From contig CBDCTC010000005.1 in the NCBI GenBank assembly GCA_965222125.1, forward strand, positions 186,001 through 250,000: a stretch of 64,000 bases of DNA, in the 5' to 3' direction. A program made the position numbers and the translations under genes. Position 1 is the first letter of the stretch. Each line of letters begins with the position of its first letter. Source of the DNA: CAZENU01 sp965222125. Its GTDB lineage: Bacteria > Chloroflexota > Dehalococcoidia > Lucifugimonadales > CAZENU01. Of this stretch, positions 25,802 to 34,054 are shown piece by piece. The notes beneath the pieces are model-generated. The model was not told where the DNA came from. It worked only from the letters and a program-made list of their open reading frames with translations, and made no database searches.

Positions 25802-27339
25802 TGTTGGTCCTCCTCGCGGTAGTAGGCCTTGATCGCGTCCACCAGCCCGGCAACGGTCGACTTCTCCGCGACCACGTGGACGTCCATTCCGAGCTGTTTC
25901 GCCGTGGCCGCCGTCAGCGGGCCGATGCAGGCGACCCGCGCATCGCCAAGGCGCCCGACGTCGCCGCCGAGGAGCCGGGCGAAGTTGCGCGCCGTGGACG
26001 AGCTGGTGAACGTGACCACGTCGATGCCCTCTTCAAGCAGCCCGGAGACGAGCTCCGCGGAGGCCTCGAGCGTCACCGTCCTGTAGGCTACCACGTGGCG
26101 CACCTCGGCGCCCGCCTGACTCAGACCTACGCGGAGCTCCTCGCCGGCGATGTCGGCCTGAGGGACCAGCACCGTGTCGCCCGCCGCGACGTGGCCGCGC
26201 AGCGCCTCCGCCATGGACGCGGAGACGGACTCCCACGGCACGAGGTCCGCGATGACGCCGCGGTCCCGAAGGCGCGCCGACGTGGCTTCGCCTATCGCGG
26301 CGACTCGGGTGTCGCGCAGGGCCCGCGCGTCGAGCGACAGCGCCGTCAGCCGGTCGAACACCGCGTCTACCGCGTTAGCGCTGGTGAAAACGGCCCATCG
26401 ATACCGCGAAAGGTTGCGGACGGCGTCGTCCAGCTCGGCCGTGTCCTCCAACGGACGGACCTCGATGGTGGGCGCCTCGACGGCCTCGGCCCCCTCGAGC
26501 GACAGCAGCTCGGCCAGCGCGCTCGCCTGGGTCCTGGAACGGGTGACCAACACCCGCTTGCCGAACAGTGGCCGGGAATCGAACCAGCTCAGCCTGTCGC
26601 GGAGGCGGACCACGTCGCCGATGACGACGGCGACCGGCGGGGAGATTCCCGACTCTCGGGCCCTGTCGACGATGTCGGCGAGCGTGCCGACGACCGTCCG
26701 CTGGTACGCCTCGGAGCCCCACTGCACGAGCGCCGCCGGCGTGTCGTCCGGGAGGCCCTCCCGGACGAGTGTGCCGACGATCTCTTCCAGGCGCTCCCAG
26801 CCCATGAGCACGACGATGGTCCCGCCAAGGCCCGCGAGCTTGTCCCAGGCGATGGCGCTCTCGTCCTTGCCCGGCGCCTCTGAGCCCGTGAGCACGGTGA
26901 AGCTCGACGCGTAGCCCCGGTGGGTGAGGGGAATGCCCGCGTACGCCGGGGCCGCTACCGCGGAGGTGACGCCCGGCACGACCTGGTACGGCACGCCCGC
27001 GCCTGACAGCGCGGCTGCCTCCTCGCCGCCGCGTCCGAAGACGAAGGGGTCGCCGCCCTTGAGCCGCACGACTCGGCCGCCGGCTCGCGCCTTCTCGATC
27101 AGCAGCGCGTTGATGCCGTCCTGGCGGTCGGGCCTATCGCCGCGGACCTTCCCGACGTCGATAAGCACGGCATGAGGCGGGGCCATCGCGAGCAGCCGCC
27201 GGTCGACCAGGCGGTCGTGCAGCACGACATCGGCCGACCTCAGGCATCGCGCGCCCTTGACGGTTATGAGCCCAGGGTCGCCGGGCCCCGCTCCCACGAG
27301 GAAAACCGTCCCCGTGCATTCTTGTCCGCCTCTCGTCAT
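25798..27339 (-). CDS. cobA-hemD: Uroporphyrinogen-III C-methyltransferase / uroporphyrinogen-III synthase fusion
   Basis: 513 residues from the ATG at 27339. Residues about 8-250 are a SUMT: VGAGPGDPGLITVKG, LKGGDPFVFGRGGEE, VVPGVTSAVAAPAYAGIPLTHRG and VLMG. Residues about 262-513 are uroporphyrinogen-III synthase: GKRVLVTRSR, VFTSANAV, AIGEATSARL and VVTFTSSSTARNF. The fused enzyme closes the tetrapyrrole ring and then methylates it towards precorrin-2, at the branch to siroheme and cobalamin. It lies 28 bases after hemC and overlaps hemB. Confidence 0.95.
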   Translation of the reverse strand: MTRGGQECTGTVFLVGAGPGDPGLITVKGARCLRSADVVLHDRLVDRRLLAMAPPHAVLIDVGKVRGDRPDRQDGINALLIEKARAGGRVVRLKGGDPFVFGRGGEEAAALSGAGVPYQVVPGVTSAVAAPAYAGIPLTHRGYASSFTVLTGSEAPGKDESAIAWDKLAGLGGTIVVLMGWERLEEIVGTLVREGLPDDTPAALVQWGSEAYQRTVVGTLADIVDRARESGISPPVAVVIGDVVRLRDRLSWFDSRPLFGKRVLVTRSRTQASALAELLSLEGAEAVEAPTIEVRPLEDTAELDDAVRNLSRYRWAVFTSANAVDAVFDRLTALSLDARALRDTRVAAIGEATSARLRDRGVIADLVPWESVSASMAEALRGHVAAGDTVLVPQADIAGEELRVGLSQAGAEVRHVVAYRTVTLEASAELVSGLLEEGIDVVTFTSSSTARNFARLLGGDVGRLGDARVACIGPLTAATAKQLGMDVHVVAEKSTVAGLVDAIKAYYREEDQQ

Positions 27340-27367
27340 CGCTGCTCCGTGGGCGCGGAGTGCCGCG

Positions 27368-28279
27368 CTATATGATCTCGCTCGCGCCGGCGTCCAGCAG
27401 CGCTTCGGCCATCCGCGTGCCCGCTTCCTCGGGCCGCTCCGGCGGCCAGTCGCCGTCAATGCGATAGACGCGCGAGCCGTCCGGCGCGGCCGCCATCGAC
27501 GTGATCCGAAGCCGCCCGCCTTCGATCCTGCCGTAAGCGGCGACCGGTACCGTGCAGCCGCCGCTCAGAGCGGCTAGGAAAGACCGCTCGGCCCGCAGTG
27601 CGATGCTGGTGGGAACGTCGTCGATCCGCTCCAGCATCTCTATGAGCTCACGGTCGTCTTCCCTGACCTCGACCGCCAGCGTGCCCTGACCCACGTCGGG
27701 CGTGCATACGTCGATCGACAGGTACTCGGCGACCTCGTCCAGCCTGTCGAGGCGGGCCAGCCCCGCCGCAGCCAGCACGACGCCGTCGTAGTCCGGTCCG
27801 CCGGCCTTCGCCAGTCGTGTGCCGACGTTGCCGCGTATCGGGGTCATCTCAATGTCCGGCCGCCTGGCCTTGAGCTGCGCGGTCCGTCGTGGGCTGCTCG
27901 TGCCTATTCGGGCGCCCGGAGGCAACTCGTCCAGGGGCAGTGACCACCGATCGACGAGCACGTCGCGCGGGTCCCGACGGGGGACGGTGCCGGCCAGCGT
28001 CAGTCCTTCGGGGAGGTCGGACGGCACGTCCTTCGCGCTGTGCACCGCCATGTCTATCCGGCCTTCGAGCAGCGCGGTCTCGATTTCCTTCACGAACGCG
28101 CCGCGTCCCAGGCTGACAAGCGACGACTTTCTGTCCCTGTCGCCAGCGGTGGAGATGGTCGTGATCTCGAGCCGCCGGTCGGCAAAGCGCTGCCGGAGCG
28201 GAGCCGCGACCTCCTCCGCCTGCGCCAGTGAGAGCGGGCTCGACCTGGCGCCTATTCTCAACTCATGGCGTGACGTCAT
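27368..28279 (-). CDS. hemC: Hydroxymethylbilane synthase (porphobilinogen deaminase)
   Basis: 303 residues from the ATG at 28279. IGARSSPLSLAQ, VHSAKDVPSDLP, RRDPRDVLV, GTSSPRRTAQL, RGNVGTRL and SGGCTVPVAAYG, where Cys242 would carry the dipyrromethane cofactor. It polymerises four porphobilinogens to hydroxymethylbilane. A 14-base gap separates it from the siroheme synthase N-domain gene upstream. Confidence 0.97.
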   Translation of the reverse strand: MTSRHELRIGARSSPLSLAQAEEVAAPLRQRFADRRLEITTISTAGDRDRKSSLVSLGRGAFVKEIETALLEGRIDMAVHSAKDVPSDLPEGLTLAGTVPRRDPRDVLVDRWSLPLDELPPGARIGTSSPRRTAQLKARRPDIEMTPIRGNVGTRLAKAGGPDYDGVVLAAAGLARLDRLDEVAEYLSIDVCTPDVGQGTLAVEVREDDRELIEMLERIDDVPTSIALRAERSFLAALSGGCTVPVAAYGRIEGGRLRITSMAAAPDGSRVYRIDGDWPPERPEEAGTRMAEALLDAGASEII

Positions 28280-28293
28280 CGCACGCGGCCGGA

Positions 28294-29025
28294 TCAGGCC
28301 GGCGCCGCCGAATCGCGGCCGGCCGACCGGTCCTCCAACAGCCTGCAGGGGCCCGTCCCGCAGTCGCATTCGACGCCCCGCTGCAGATCGGCCGTCAGTA
28401 GCTCCTTCGCCCGCGAGGACTGGCCGGACTGGACGAGGCCGACAAGCTCGTCGGTGAGGCACGCCTGCCAGTGGTCTACCTGGACGCGTTGGCCTCGACG
28501 CGCCAGCTCGGCGCGGGCCTCCGACAGTAGCGGGGCCAGGTCCGCCAGCTCCATGACGCCGTACCGGGTCGGGACTCTGTTCGTGCCGGATAGCTGCTCT
28601 CTGAACCTGCGGGCCAGGGCGGGGCTCGCGCCGCCCGTCGAGACCGCTACGGTTACCTCGCCTCGGCGGACGACCGCCGGAGCGATCCAGCTGCAGAGGT
28701 GGGTCACGTCGACCACGTTGAGCGGAATGCCGCGCTCGCGCGCCTCTTCGCTGACTGCCGCGTTCACGGCGGTGTCGGCGGTGTCGGCGCCGATGGCGAT
28801 GAATGCGCAGTCGAGGTCTCCTGAGCGGTAGCCGCGTCGGACCCACTCGATCTCGCCGGCGTCGGCCATGTCGGATATTCGGTCGGTGGCCTCGGCGCCG
28901 ATCACGACGATATCGGCGCCGCAATCGACGAGCCGGGCGAGCTTCTCCTCGGCCACGTCGTTTGCCCCGACGACGACGCAGCGCCGGCCTCTGAGGTCGA
29001 GGTAAACGGGATAGTATGCCGGCAA
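28294..29025 (-). CDS. Precorrin-2 dehydrogenase / sirohydrochlorin ferrochelatase (siroheme synthase N-domain)
   Basis: 243 residues with a TTG start at 29025, picked because CAGGAGAC is five to six bases upstream and the family begins at YYPVYLDL; a longer ORF to 29142 has only an unrelated N-terminus. Motifs: YLDLRGRRCVVVGANDVAEEKLARL (NAD site), IAIGADT, NVVDVTHLCSWIAPAVVRRGEVTVAVSTGGASPALARR. It oxidises precorrin-2 and may insert iron to form siroheme. The C-terminal tail is unusual: GVECDCGTGPCRLL, a small Cys cluster of unknown role. Confidence 0.85.
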   Translation of the reverse strand: MPAYYPVYLDLRGRRCVVVGANDVAEEKLARLVDCGADIVVIGAEATDRISDMADAGEIEWVRRGYRSGDLDCAFIAIGADTADTAVNAAVSEEARERGIPLNVVDVTHLCSWIAPAVVRRGEVTVAVSTGGASPALARRFREQLSGTNRVPTRYGVMELADLAPLLSEARAELARRGQRVQVDHWQACLTDELVGLVQSGQSSRAKELLTADLQRGVECDCGTGPCRLLEDRSAGRDSAAPA

Positions 29026-29179
29026 ACCTGTCTCCTGACTCAGAGCCGCCGCGCCGACCCCTCGGCTTTGGGTCGACGGAAGGGTGGACGCGAGTAGACG
29101 CTCCGCGGATGGCTCCCGTGAACGGACAACGGTGGGAAACAAGCGATGCGCCGTGTGCTGTAGTCGTCCCGCCGCGACC

Positions 29180-29209
29180 AGACTAGCACGCGGATTCTGA
29201 GCCGGTCAA
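29180..29209 (-). promoter_or_regulatory. Putative sigma70 promoter of the heme operon
   Basis: Minus strand TTGACC (plus 29204-29209), 18-base spacer, TAGTCT (plus 29180-29185). It would give a leader of about 150 bases before the TTG start at 29025. The leader is GC-rich and can fold, but I identify no known riboswitch. Confidence 0.45.
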
Positions 29210-29289
29210 CGAAGCCGCTGACAGGGCGTCCGGGCAAGAGATGGCATGGGGCGCCTCGCAACGCCAGGGTTTCTTAGGTCCATCCCATC

Positions 29290-29305
29290 AAGTCTGAACA
29301 GTTAC
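29290..29305 (-). repeat. Copy of the GTAACTGTTCAGACTTG dispersed repeat
   Basis: Minus strand GTAACTGTTCAGACTT; shares its core with 24659-24672 and 53718-53733. Confidence 0.45.
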
Positions 29306-29384
29306 AACGAGTACACAGCATTGACGGCCACCGCCGCTCGTGGTAGCGTTCTGTCACCACCCCTATCGCTTCGCCGGTAGGGTC

Positions 29385-29415
29385 GAGACCGCCCTCCGAG
29401 GGCGGTCTCTGTCTT
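29385..29415 (+). terminator. Terminator-like hairpin just upstream of the NYN gene
   Basis: GAGACCGCCC-TCCGA-GGGCGGTCTC (29385-29409) is a perfect 10-bp stem followed by TGTCTTTCT. It lies 22 bases before the NYN start codon and there is no gene upstream on this strand for 10 kb except antisense ones, so it may act as an attenuator in the NYN leader, or insulate it from read-through. Confidence 0.6.
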
Positions 29416-29431
29416 TCTATGGGAGTAGACG

Positions 29432-30061
29432 TTGATTACCAACCTGTACATAGACGGCTTCAATCCCTACTACCGCGCCGTCCGGGGAACCCGGTTCAAG
29501 TGGCTTGATCTGCGGAAGCTCGCGGAGGCCCTCTTTCCCCAGGACACCATTCACCAGGTCTGCTGCTTCACGGCTCCACTCAACGCACGCCCAGACGACC
29601 CCAGTCAACCCCGTCGGCAGCTGGTCTATCTGAGGGCTCTGGCGACGCTGCCGGGTTTCATGGCTTACTACGGCACCTTCAGGTCCGGCACCAAGCGGCG
29701 TCCACTGGCCGAGCCGGTGCCCGGGCTGCTCACCCACGTCCAGATAAGGGACTCGGAGGAGAAGGGATCGGACGTGAACCTCGCCACCCGTATCTTGGTA
29801 GACGGGTTCAGCGGGGAGTATGAGCAGGGGGTCATAGTATCCAACGACGCCGACTTCGCCGGTGCGATGCGGTACGTTAAGGATGACTTGGGCCTTCGCG
29901 TAACGCTGGTCAATCCTGACCGAAGGAACACGAGCCCCAGGGAACTGGCCACCGCCGCGACCTACGTCAAGCGCCTCTGGAAAAGCCACCTGCGACGGAG
30001 CCAGCTTCCCGACACTTTGAGGGACAAGGTTGGAGTCATCGTCAAACCGATCACATGGTGA
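29432..30061 (+). CDS. NYN-domain (LabA/PIN-like) putative ribonuclease
   Basis: 209 residues from a TTG at 29432 (GGGAG seven bases upstream). The NYN/PIN fold acidic residues are visible: NLYIDGFNPYY near the N-terminus, EKGSDVNLATRILVDGF in the middle and VSNDADFAGAMRYV towards the C-terminus. It ends with the basic tail YVKRLWKSHLRRSQLPD. NYN proteins are metal-dependent RNases in RNA turnover or defence. It is monocistronic, with a terminator-like hairpin in its leader. A truncated copy with about 80 percent identity over its C-terminal half lies at 131-460. Confidence 0.8.
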   Translation: MITNLYIDGFNPYYRAVRGTRFKWLDLRKLAEALFPQDTIHQVCCFTAPLNARPDDPSQPRRQLVYLRALATLPGFMAYYGTFRSGTKRRPLAEPVPGLLTHVQIRDSEEKGSDVNLATRILVDGFSGEYEQGVIVSNDADFAGAMRYVKDDLGLRVTLVNPDRRNTSPRELATAATYVKRLWKSHLRRSQLPDTLRDKVGVIVKPITW

Positions 30062-30165
30062 CTTCATACACAGGCACACCTCTGGACGTAGCTGTCGAGA
30101 GCGTACCCTGGGCACCTGCCGTTACGCCATGACTTTAGAAGGGGAAGGTAGCTGGTCTGCGCGTG

Positions 30166-30195
30166 TTGACTGGCTTCGAGCTGTCCGCATACTAT
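30166..30195 (+). promoter_or_regulatory. sigma70 promoter of the pcm-gatB-yvcK-secG operon with a palindrome at -10
   Basis: TTGACT (30166-30171), 18-base spacer, TACTAT (30190-30195). The -10 box sits in CCGCATA-C-TATGCGG (30185-30199), a perfect inverted repeat with 7-bp arms, suitable as an operator. Confidence 0.6.
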
Positions 30196-30294
30196 GCGGT
30201 TTGTGTCGGCTGACGTAGGAAATACTTTGCCGAGTGTCCGATCTGGCTCAGGGACGATGCCTGAGTTGCGCTCGGGTCCGACTCCCGTGCCGTC

Positions 30295-30975
30295 GTGAGG
30301 TTGGGACGGGATGCGCACTTGGACAAGGCGAGGCGCCGCCTTCTGGACGGTCTGAGGCGCGAGGTCTCCGACGACCGGGTCCTTGGGGCCGTCGCCAGGG
30401 TTCCACGGGAGCTATTCGTCCCGGAAAAGAGCAGGCGACTGGCGTACGACGACGTTGCCCTGCCGATTCCGCACGGGCAGACCATATCCCAGCCCACGAT
30501 AGTCGCGTTGATGTTGAGCGCGCTCGACCTGCGGCGCACCGATCGGGTGCTGGAGGTTGGCACCGGCAGCGGCTACCAGGCCGCGCTGCTCGCCGAGTTG
30601 GTCGACACGGTCGTGACGGCCGAACGCATACCGGAGCTGGCGGACAGCGCCCGCCGCCGCCTCGCGTCTCTGGGCTACAATACCGTGTCGGTCGTCGTGG
30701 CCGAGGGCGCCATCGGGTGGGAGGCCGGCGCTCCGTACGACGCGATCGTGGTTGCGGCCGGCGCTCCGAAGCTGCTGCGCGGGCTGATGGAGCAGCTTGC
30801 CAATGGCGGCAGACTGATCATGCCGGTCGGTCCGCTGCAGTCGCAGCAGCTCATGAAGGTCACACGGTCCGACCATGGGTTCTCGGTGCAGACCCTTGAG
30901 GCCTGCCGGTTCATCCCGCTGATAGGGAAAGAAGCCTGGCCGGAATCGGTTGCCGGAGGTACCAATGCCAACTGA
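30295..30975 (+). CDS. pcm: Protein-L-isoaspartate O-methyltransferase
   Basis: 226 residues. Family motifs: VPRELFVPEKSRRLAYDDVALPIPHGQTISQPTIV is the conserved N-terminal substrate region (ISQP), RVLEVGTGSGYQAALLAEL is the SAM site, VVTAERIPELA, YDAIVVAAGAP and NGGRLIMPVG. It methylates isoaspartyl residues for repair of aged proteins. The end of the gene overlaps the start of gatB. Confidence 0.93.
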   Translation: MRLGRDAHLDKARRRLLDGLRREVSDDRVLGAVARVPRELFVPEKSRRLAYDDVALPIPHGQTISQPTIVALMLSALDLRRTDRVLEVGTGSGYQAALLAELVDTVVTAERIPELADSARRRLASLGYNTVSVVVAEGAIGWEAGAPYDAIVVAAGAPKLLRGLMEQLANGGRLIMPVGPLQSQQLMKVTRSDHGFSVQTLEACRFIPLIGKEAWPESVAGGTNAN

Positions 30976-32461
30976 CACGACTGCCGCAGATGTGGACTAC
31001 GAAGCAGTCATAGGCCTCGAGGTACACAGCCAGCTCCTCACGCGGAGCAAGATGTTCTGCGCGTGCAGCTCCGAGTACCAGGACGCATCCCCCAACACCG
31101 TCGTCTGCAACGTCTGTTTGGGCATGCCAGGTGTGCTGCCGGTCGTCAACGAGCGGGCCGTCGATCTCGCAATAGCGACGGGCCTGGCGTTGGACTGCAC
31201 TATCTCCGAGCTCACGAAATTCGACCGCAAGAACTATCCCTATCCGGACCTGATGAAGGGCTATCAGATCTCGCAGTTCGACCGGCCTGTCGCCTACGGC
31301 GGGAGGCTCGAATTCGACGTCGACGGCGCGAGCAAGTCCGTGCGGATCACCCGCGTCCACCTGGAAGAGGACGTGGCGAAGCTGCTGCACCGGCGCGACG
31401 CCCAGGAGAGCTACAGCCTGCTCGACATCAACCGCTCGGGCGTACCCCTGATGGAGATCGTCAGCGAGCCCGACATGCGCTCTCCAGAGGAGGCGAGGGC
31501 GTACCTCGTGGCGCTCCGCTCGATCCTCCGCTACATCGGGGCCAGCACGGCGAACATGGAGGAGGGCAGCTTCCGCTGCGACGCGAACGTCAGCGTGAGG
31601 CCGCGGGGCTGGAACGAGCTGGGCTCCAAGGTCGAAGTCAAGAACATGAACAGCTTCCGGTCCGTGTACAGCGCGATCGAGTACGAGATCGCGCGGCAGA
31701 GCAGGATGCGCGTCGACGGCGAGAGGGTGGCGCAAGAGACTCGCGGCTGGGTGGAGGACCGGGGCGTCACGGTGTCGCAGCGCAGCAAGGAGTACGCCTC
31801 CGACTACCGGTACTTCCCGGAGCCGGACCTGCCGCCGCTGGCGATAGACCCTGGGTGGGTGCGCCGGCTGCGGGAAGGTCTGCCGGAGCTGCCGGCGGCA
31901 CGGATAGAGCGGTTCGTGTCCGACTACGGCATCCCGCCCGTGGACGCCGATCAGCTTGTCTCGTCGAAGGCTGGCGCCGATCTGCTCGACGCTGTCATCG
32001 ACGCGAGCTCGGCGACCGGCAAGGCGAGGCGAAAGCGGGCCAGGTCGGCCGGCAACTGGATCAACGGAGAGCTGGCGGCGCTGCTCAACGCCGAAGGCGC
32101 GGCGATCGAGGACAAACGGATCGAGCCCGCGTATCTCGTCCAGCTTCTGGACATGGTCGATACGGCCGCTCTGAGCACGAGCATGGCCAGGACAGTGTTG
32201 GAGGAGATGTACAATACTGGGCGGAGTCCGAGTGAGATCGTGGACAAGGCGGGCATCGCTCAGATAAGCGACGCCGACGCGGTCCAGGCCGCCGTCGATG
32301 GCGCCGTCTCCAAAAACCCACAGCCGGTGGCCGACTATCTCGGTGGAAAAGAGAACGCTTTGAGATTCCTGGTTGGACAGGTCATGAAGGCCACTCGCGG
32401 CAAGGTCAATCCCCAGATGGCGTCCGAGCTATTGCGCGACAAGCTCGAATCGATGCGGTAA
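30965..32461 (+). CDS. gatB: Aspartyl/glutamyl-tRNA amidotransferase subunit B
   Basis: 498 residues from the ATG at 30965, which follows GGAGGTACC inside the 3' end of pcm. IGLEVHSQLLTRSKMFC, CNVCLGMPGVLPVVNERAV, KNYPYPDLMKGYQISQFD, the zinc-binding and cradle region, LEEDVAKLLH, DINRSGVPLMEIVSEPDMRSPEEA and the C-terminal YqeY-like domain (VDKAGIAQISDADAVQAAV, GKVNPQMASELL). It amidates Glu-tRNA-Gln or Asp-tRNA-Asn with GatA and GatC, which are not in the window. Confidence 0.97.
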   Translation: MPTDTTAADVDYEAVIGLEVHSQLLTRSKMFCACSSEYQDASPNTVVCNVCLGMPGVLPVVNERAVDLAIATGLALDCTISELTKFDRKNYPYPDLMKGYQISQFDRPVAYGGRLEFDVDGASKSVRITRVHLEEDVAKLLHRRDAQESYSLLDINRSGVPLMEIVSEPDMRSPEEARAYLVALRSILRYIGASTANMEEGSFRCDANVSVRPRGWNELGSKVEVKNMNSFRSVYSAIEYEIARQSRMRVDGERVAQETRGWVEDRGVTVSQRSKEYASDYRYFPEPDLPPLAIDPGWVRRLREGLPELPAARIERFVSDYGIPPVDADQLVSSKAGADLLDAVIDASSATGKARRKRARSAGNWINGELAALLNAEGAAIEDKRIEPAYLVQLLDMVDTAALSTSMARTVLEEMYNTGRSPSEIVDKAGIAQISDADAVQAAVDGAVSKNPQPVADYLGGKENALRFLVGQVMKATRGKVNPQMASELLRDKLESMR

Positions 32462-33738
32462 TGCGCGCAAGCGGGTCCACAAACGGCGCGGGCTTCACGG
32501 CGCGGGGCTGGCTCGACGTCCTCAGGAAGTTCCTATTCGTGGGCCTCGGGGTCAAGCGATGGCTGCTGCTCGGGGCCGCCGGAATAGGGATGCTCTCCCT
32601 GGGCTTCGCCTTCGTGTTTAAGAACATCCTGGCCCTGACCACCCCGAACGTGCTGCCGTGGCTCTGGGAGGGCGTGGTGGTCGGGGTACTCGGCGTCGCC
32701 GCGATACTGGTCGCGGTCTATGGGCTGTACCGCACCCTGCGTCCGATCCTGTTCGCATCCGAGAGCTTCAACGGACTGGCAGACGCGCTGTACACCCGCA
32801 GGTCCCGCGGCCGCGGCCCCAGGATCGTCGCGATAGGCGGCGGGACGGGCCTGTCGGTCCTGCTGCGCGGCCTGAAGACGTACAGCGACCACATATCCGC
32901 CGTAGTCACCGTCGCCGACGACGGCGGCAGCTCGGGCAGGCTGCGCAGGGAGCTGGGCGTGCTGCCCCCGGGCGACTTCAGGAACTGCCTCGTGGCAATG
33001 GCTGGCGACGAGTCTCTGGTCGGCAAGCTGTTCCAGCACCGGTTCGACCAGGGAGACGGCCTCCAAGGTCATAGCTTCGGCAATCTGTTCATAACCGCGA
33101 TGACCGACGTCACGGGCAGCTTCGAGGAGGCGATCTACGAGTCGAGCAGGGTATTGGCCGTCCACGGCCGCATTCTGCCGTCCACCGTCAGCGACCTCAG
33201 CCTGTCTGCCCGGCTTGCCGATGGGCCGATCGTGGTAGGGGAGTCCGCCATATCCGAGCGTGGCGGCTGCATCGAGGAGATCATGATCGAGCCGGCGGAC
33301 GTCCCGGCCTCGGAGCACGCGGTGCGGGCGATTCTGGATGCACAGCTCGTGCTGATAGGGCCGGGGAGTCTCTACACGTCCATTCTGCCGAACCTGCTGA
33401 TACCCGGCATCGCGAGCGCCCTGAGGGAGACTCACGCGCCGAGCATCTACGTATGCAACGTCGCTACGCAGATCGGGGAGACCGTCGGCTACACGGTCTC
33501 GCGGCATCTGGACGCGCTTCGGAAGCATACCTTCGAGTCGGTCGCGGACTATGTCCTCTACAACGACACGCCCGTCCCGTTTGGAGACAGGTTCGCCGGT
33601 GAGCCCGTCCCGCACGACGGCCGGCCCATCGAAGGCGCCAGGTTGATCGGCCGGCCTCTTACCGATCTGGAACATCCCGTGCGTCACGACTCGGAGAAGC
33701 TGGCAGAGGCCATCATGGACGTGTATCATGGAATATGA
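32461..33738 (+). CDS. yvcK: YvcK/CofD-like gluconeogenesis factor with N-terminal membrane helices
   Basis: 425 residues; the ATG shares its A with the gatB stop (TAATG). Two hydrophobic helices (about 33-56 and 71-92) precede the YvcK domain, which starts at RIVAIGGGTGLSVLLRGLKTYS and continues with VTVADDGGSSGRLRRELGVLPPGDFRNCL, SFGNLFI, LIGPGSLYTSILPNLL and YVCNVATQ. YvcK binds UDP-GlcNAc and influences wall precursor supply and carbon metabolism in Firmicutes. The membrane extension is a common Chloroflexota variant (inference). Confidence 0.9.
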   Translation: MRASGSTNGAGFTARGWLDVLRKFLFVGLGVKRWLLLGAAGIGMLSLGFAFVFKNILALTTPNVLPWLWEGVVVGVLGVAAILVAVYGLYRTLRPILFASESFNGLADALYTRRSRGRGPRIVAIGGGTGLSVLLRGLKTYSDHISAVVTVADDGGSSGRLRRELGVLPPGDFRNCLVAMAGDESLVGKLFQHRFDQGDGLQGHSFGNLFITAMTDVTGSFEEAIYESSRVLAVHGRILPSTVSDLSLSARLADGPIVVGESAISERGGCIEEIMIEPADVPASEHAVRAILDAQLVLIGPGSLYTSILPNLLIPGIASALRETHAPSIYVCNVATQIGETVGYTVSRHLDALRKHTFESVADYVLYNDTPVPFGDRFAGEPVPHDGRPIEGARLIGRPLTDLEHPVRHDSEKLAEAIMDVYHGI

Positions 33739-33804
33739 TGCGGAGTCCGCCGCCGGCCCGAGCCAATTCCGGGCGGGTCCGGCCTGTCTGATGGTACCCG
33801 AGAT

Positions 33805-34023
33805 ATGCAAAGCGTTATACACATCGTCCAGATAGTCACCGCGGTCCTGCTCGTCGCCATCGTGCTGCTTCAGGTGCGCGGACAGGGCGGAGGGCTCTTT
33901 GGCTCCTCTGAGAGCACGTACAGGACCCGTCGGGGGATAGAGCGGATGCTGTTCCAGCTCACGATAGTCCTCGTCGTCGTCTTCTTGACCACCTCGATCG
34001 GCAGCGCCCGCCTCTTCCAATAG
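33805..34023 (+). CDS. secG: Protein translocase subunit SecG
   Basis: 72 residues: two transmembrane helices (3-22 and 50-68) joined by the SecG loop LLQVRGQGGGLFGSSES and RTRRGIERMLFQLT. It is the auxiliary subunit of the SecYEG channel. It lies 66 bases after yvcK. Confidence 0.93.
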   Translation: MQSVIHIVQIVTAVLLVAIVLLQVRGQGGGLFGSSESTYRTRRGIERMLFQLTIVLVVVFLTTSIGSARLFQ

Positions 34024-34054
34024 CCCCACGGTCGCGGGCCGGACCTCCGGGGCG

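Noticed and set aside
29026..29180. Cobalamin-riboswitch-like end (GAGTCAGGAGAC) in the heme operon leader
   Set aside because: Only the closing motif resembles the riboswitch. The B12 box (GCCACTG type) and the GGGAA/GGTGAAA core are absent upstream on this strand, so the match is probably the Shine-Dalgarno region.
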